From contig JAVJSV010000012.1 of assembly GCA_040219235.1 (NCBI GenBank), forward strand, positions 248,001 through 312,000: DNA of 64,000 nucleotides, written 5' to 3'. Positions 63,185 to 64,000 of the stretch are shown piece after piece. Below the pieces are notes generated by a model. It had not been told where the DNA came from, made no database searches, and was given only the letters and a program-made list of their open reading frames with translations. Positions within the stretch are counted from its first letter, which is position 1. Each line of letters begins with the position of its first letter. The translations under genes and the position numbers were made by a program. Source of the stretch: Rhodospirillaceae bacterium (GTDB lineage: Bacteria > Pseudomonadota > Alphaproteobacteria > Rhodospirillales > Rhodospirillaceae).

Positions 63185-63859
63185 TTAACCGAGGATAAGC
63201 CATAACGACAGGAAGGCGAAGAGGCCAATAACTGTCGTCAGCCAAATCTCGAAGGTAATCGGTTTGAACGTGTTTAAGGGGTCCGGTTTTTGAGCCGCAT
63301 GAACTGGAGAAACGGCACGCGCTGCATCTGGTGTTGCCGCATCTGGTGTCACGTGGGCTGAAATCGGGGCTGAAATCTTAGCGGCAGCAGGTGCCGGGGC
63401 TGGATCTAGGGCGGCCGCTTTCGCTGCTGCTTCTTCACTCAATTTTGAGAAAAACTGATCGGCCATTTTTTTGGCCGTCGAGTCAATCAAACGGCTGCCA
63501 ATTTGAGCCAGTTTTCCACCCACGTTGGCATTGACCACGTAACTCAGTTGCGTGCCAGTGTCGATTTCCACAAGGCTAACGTGCGCGCCGCCCTTGGCAA
63601 ATCCAGCCGCCCCGCCCTTACCCTGGCCAGAAATCGTATAACCATTGGGGGGATCCATATCCGACAACGTGACCGCGCCGGTAAACTTGGCTTTCACCGG
63701 CCCAACCTTGGCGGACACCGTGGCTTCCAGCTCGGTGTCAGAATGCTTGGTGATGGTTTCGCACCCCGGAATACAGGCTTTCAGGACCTCCACATCATTC
63801 AGGGCGTTCCACACAGCTTCCCGGGGGGCGGCGATGTCATATGAGCCTTTCATATCCAT
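63185..63859 (-). CDS. coxG: CoxG-family carbon monoxide dehydrogenase accessory protein with C-terminal anchor
   Basis: A 224-residue protein. The N-terminal SRPBCC/CoxG domain (about 1-145) includes [27 protein letters not shown] and [23 protein letters not shown] (read as [19 protein letters not shown]). An Ala/Pro-rich linker follows, then a final transmembrane helix ([19 protein letters not shown]), which in CoxG tethers the Mo hydroxylase to the membrane. Ribosome site GGAG precedes the ATG. First gene of the minus-strand coxG-coxS-coxM order here. Confidence 0.92.
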   Translation of the reverse strand: MDMKGSYDIAAPREAVWNALNDVEVLKACIPGCETITKHSDTELEATVSAKVGPVKAKFTGAVTLSDMDPPNGYTISGQGKGGAAGFAKGGAHVSLVEIDTGTQLSYVVNANVGGKLAQIGSRLIDSTAKKMADQFFSKLSEEAAAKAAALDPAPAPAAAKISAPISAHVTPDAATPDAARAVSPVHAAQKPDPLNTFKPITFEIWLTTVIGLFAFLSLWLILG

Positions 63860-64000
63860 GATGTTGATCTCCTGCGTAAAAGGTGTTCAGGGTTTGCCCC
63901 GGTCGCACGAAAAATGCAACCAGATCAGCGCCGATGTTCATTCCGTGTCGGGGATTTCAGTCAACGCGGGCGATTAGGGCGTAGGATTACTGCGCAGGGT
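63860..64000. other. Intergenic end of window
   Basis: 141 bases upstream of coxG contain its ribosome site and probably its promoter. No gene, terminator or RNA feature is seen. The large Mo-subunit gene could lie beyond position 64000 on the minus strand. Confidence 0.3.

Noticed and set aside
1-64000. CRISPR arrays, insertion sequences or prophage genes
   Set aside because: No regularly spaced repeats, transposase or phage structural genes were found; the tandem repeats seen are short and of two to three copies.

Overview
The window is a bacterial chromosomal segment of moderate GC content, most likely from an alphaproteobacterium. The support for that is an Hsp20 gene followed by a DUF1150 gene, a DUF1499 protein, a CoxG/CoxS/CoxM-type gene set, NicO/RcnA plus DUF1007, and a FecI/FecR/TonB-receptor module. 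I cannot place it below class. There is no rRNA, phage, insertion sequence or CRISPR array. The only RNA gene seen is a tRNA-Arg(CCT).

Region 1 (1-4.9 kb): the end of a peptide/opine-type ABC transporter operon (permease tail and two ATPases), a thioredoxin-like [2Fe-2S] ferredoxin, and a convergent operon of a family-5 solute-binding protein with two NTF2-like proteins. Region 2 (5-19.4 kb) is mostly housekeeping or envelope: patatin-like lipase, RND efflux pump plus adaptor, NicO/RcnA nickel/cobalt exporter with DUF1007 partner, methyltransferase, proline iminopeptidase, MscS channel and MFS exporter.

Region 3 (19.4-25.2 kb): a five-cistron-scale plus-strand block of an orphan ABC ATPase, a membrane-anchored protein with ferrochelatase-like features, and two adjacent proteins that each contain two alpha/beta-hydrolase domains. 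None of those four domains has serine at the canonical nucleophile position. Then come Hsp20, DUF1150 and tRNA-Arg.

Region 4 (26.3-37.5 kb): a Tat-exported DUF1838 protein, a small membrane protein, a flavin amine oxidase translationally coupled to an ECF sigma factor/FecR/TonB-receptor operon, an FAD monooxygenase, an isolated short FliN and a tandem universal stress protein.

Region 5 (37.5-61.7 kb) looks like a catabolic accessory region. It holds three class-C beta-lactamase-fold hydrolases (two with SxxR instead of SxxK), a GST, an Old-Yellow-Enzyme/dimethylamine-dehydrogenase-like flavoenzyme, two SUMF1-fold proteins lacking the catalytic cysteines, two alpha/beta hydrolases, an IclR regulator, an MFS exporter, two Tat-exported amine oxidases, three solute-binding proteins with no permeases beside them, a gamma-glutamyltransferase and a metallo-beta-lactamase-fold enzyme. 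Most of these carry Sec or Tat signals, which suggests (inference) periplasmic processing of an amine- or peptide-like compound followed by ABC uptake.

Region 6 (61.8-64 kb): CoxG, CoxS and CoxM homologues of a molybdenum hydroxylase on the minus strand; the large subunit is not in the window.
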